NCBI GenBank assembly: GCA_963575745.1
Contig: CAUYUJ010016352.1
Span: 172,501 to 200,000 of the forward strand
Origin: Prorocentrum cordatum
Taxonomy: Eukaryota > Sar > Dinophyceae > Prorocentrales > Prorocentraceae
DNA length: 27,500 nt
Direction of reading: 5' to 3'
Shown here: positions 26,857 through 27,500 of the stretch, piece after piece
Numbering within the stretch: the stretch's first letter is position 1
How the letters are laid out: every line of letters starts with the position of its first letter
The notes under the pieces: model-generated
Database searches by the model: none
The model's input: only the letters and a program-made list of their open reading frames with translations
Told to the model about the DNA's origin: nothing
Translations under genes and position numbers: made by a program

Positions 26857-27500
26857 TGCGACGCGGCGCTGGCGGGCCCGACCGAAGGCCCGCGCCAGAC
26901 CGGCTGCTGCGCGGCGGCGACGACGGCATCGCCGGCGCGTGGGCTATTATCGGAGCCTTTGCCGCGGGGTCCGTGCGACCGCGGGTCGCTGCGCCCCCGG
27001 CGCAGTATCTGGGCGACGCCGACGGCGATCCCCGCGCGGCGCTGGCGCCAGCGCCTTGCCGACGTGCCGCGCAGATATCCGAGCCGCGGCCCGCCCCGAC
27101 CTGGCCTCGGCCACCCTCCGCGTCTCGCAATTCCTCGGCCCCAGCTGCCCTGGCAGTCGCCCCTCACGTTGCGCTGCAAAGCATTGCCGTTCCAGCTCGT
27201 TGGCCTGTTGTTATCCTGTAGCTAGCTGCTCGTGGCTAGGGTCGGTCTCCGCCCCTGACCATGGCGCGTCCGGGGCCCGCGTCGGCCAAGGGGGGGGGCG
27301 GGGGGGCAGCCTCTCCGATGCGATTGGCTGGCGAGCCGCGGCGGTCGCCTGCGCGCGAGCGGATTCAGCGGCAGCGGGCTGGGGGCGCAACGCCGGCACG
27401 ACGCCACGACGCCCCCTCGCGCCACGACGCCCCCCCTGGCCGCGCGCGCGCGGCGCCTGGAAGTCGCCCCGAATTCCGGGAACCCGCCGGCCACCTACCT
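26857..27500. other. GC-rich unassigned DNA at the window end
   Basis: Extremely GC-rich, with G runs (27291-27306) and a partial duplication of GCCACGACGCCCCC (27404 and 27421). Open frames in most readings, none recognisable. Confidence 0.4.

Noticed and set aside
1-27500. tRNA, rRNA or snRNA genes
   Set aside because: No segment with a T-loop GGTTCGA-type box and matching stem, and no rRNA-like conserved block was found by eye on either strand.

Overview
The window looks like dinoflagellate nuclear DNA. Three things support this. A near-perfect copy (21 of 22 positions) of the conserved dinoflagellate spliced leader lies on the minus strand at 7489-7510. Most of the window is gene-poor, GC-rich DNA filled with old, diverged tandem repeats. 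The one convincing gene is a 2-oxoglutarate dioxygenase (prolyl-4-hydroxylase-like) fused to SEL1 repeats, an architecture that fits a protist. There is no sign of bacterial operons, rRNA, tRNA or CRISPR.

Layout. 1-2290: unassigned DNA with short-period repeats (a CT/GA foldback, an AAT-type AT-rich tract, a 9-bp GGGGCTATA repeat, a 46-48-bp palindromic repeat and a 12-bp ATCGATCTCACT repeat). About 2290-5990 (minus strand): a decayed non-LTR (LINE-type) retrotransposon with an APE-like endonuclease and a reverse transcriptase in several broken frames. 6166-6740: further minus-strand coding-like fragments. 7014-7510: a spliced-leader-tagged, frameshifted retrocopy. 7670-7870: a GAC array. 8363-9881: a four-part A-B-B-A repeat block. 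10440-13475 and 16150-17420: three copies (I, II, III) of an apparently undescribed modular repeat family. It has a 5' tag, a GC-rich body, a GAC/ATGACG-rich part, a dimeric unit of about 297 bp with GC hairpins, and a G-rich 3' end. A 90-bp tandem repeat lies at the end of copy I, and copy II contains a GAC array of about 780 bp. 14035-14445: an array of GGCCAAGA-type repeats closed by a conserved module. 15485-15930: a TTGGCATTGC-type array.

17669-20306 (minus) is the best gene: two exons joined by an 889-bp GT-AG intron that keeps the frame exactly and gives 582 residues. The intron is largely made of the same repeat seen at 14035-14445, and that repeat starts about 10 bases inside the donor. 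A TGTAG acceptor 5 bases upstream of the start codon is a candidate trans-splice site.

20470-27500: more tandem repeats (about 60 bp at 20470, CAT-rich at 21240, CCT tracts at 22187 and 22625, 36 bp at 24432, 60 bp at 25250) and a purine-rich tract at 26420-26720. A tentative first exon is at 26756-26856 (minus). All family assignments come from reading motifs by eye; no search was run.
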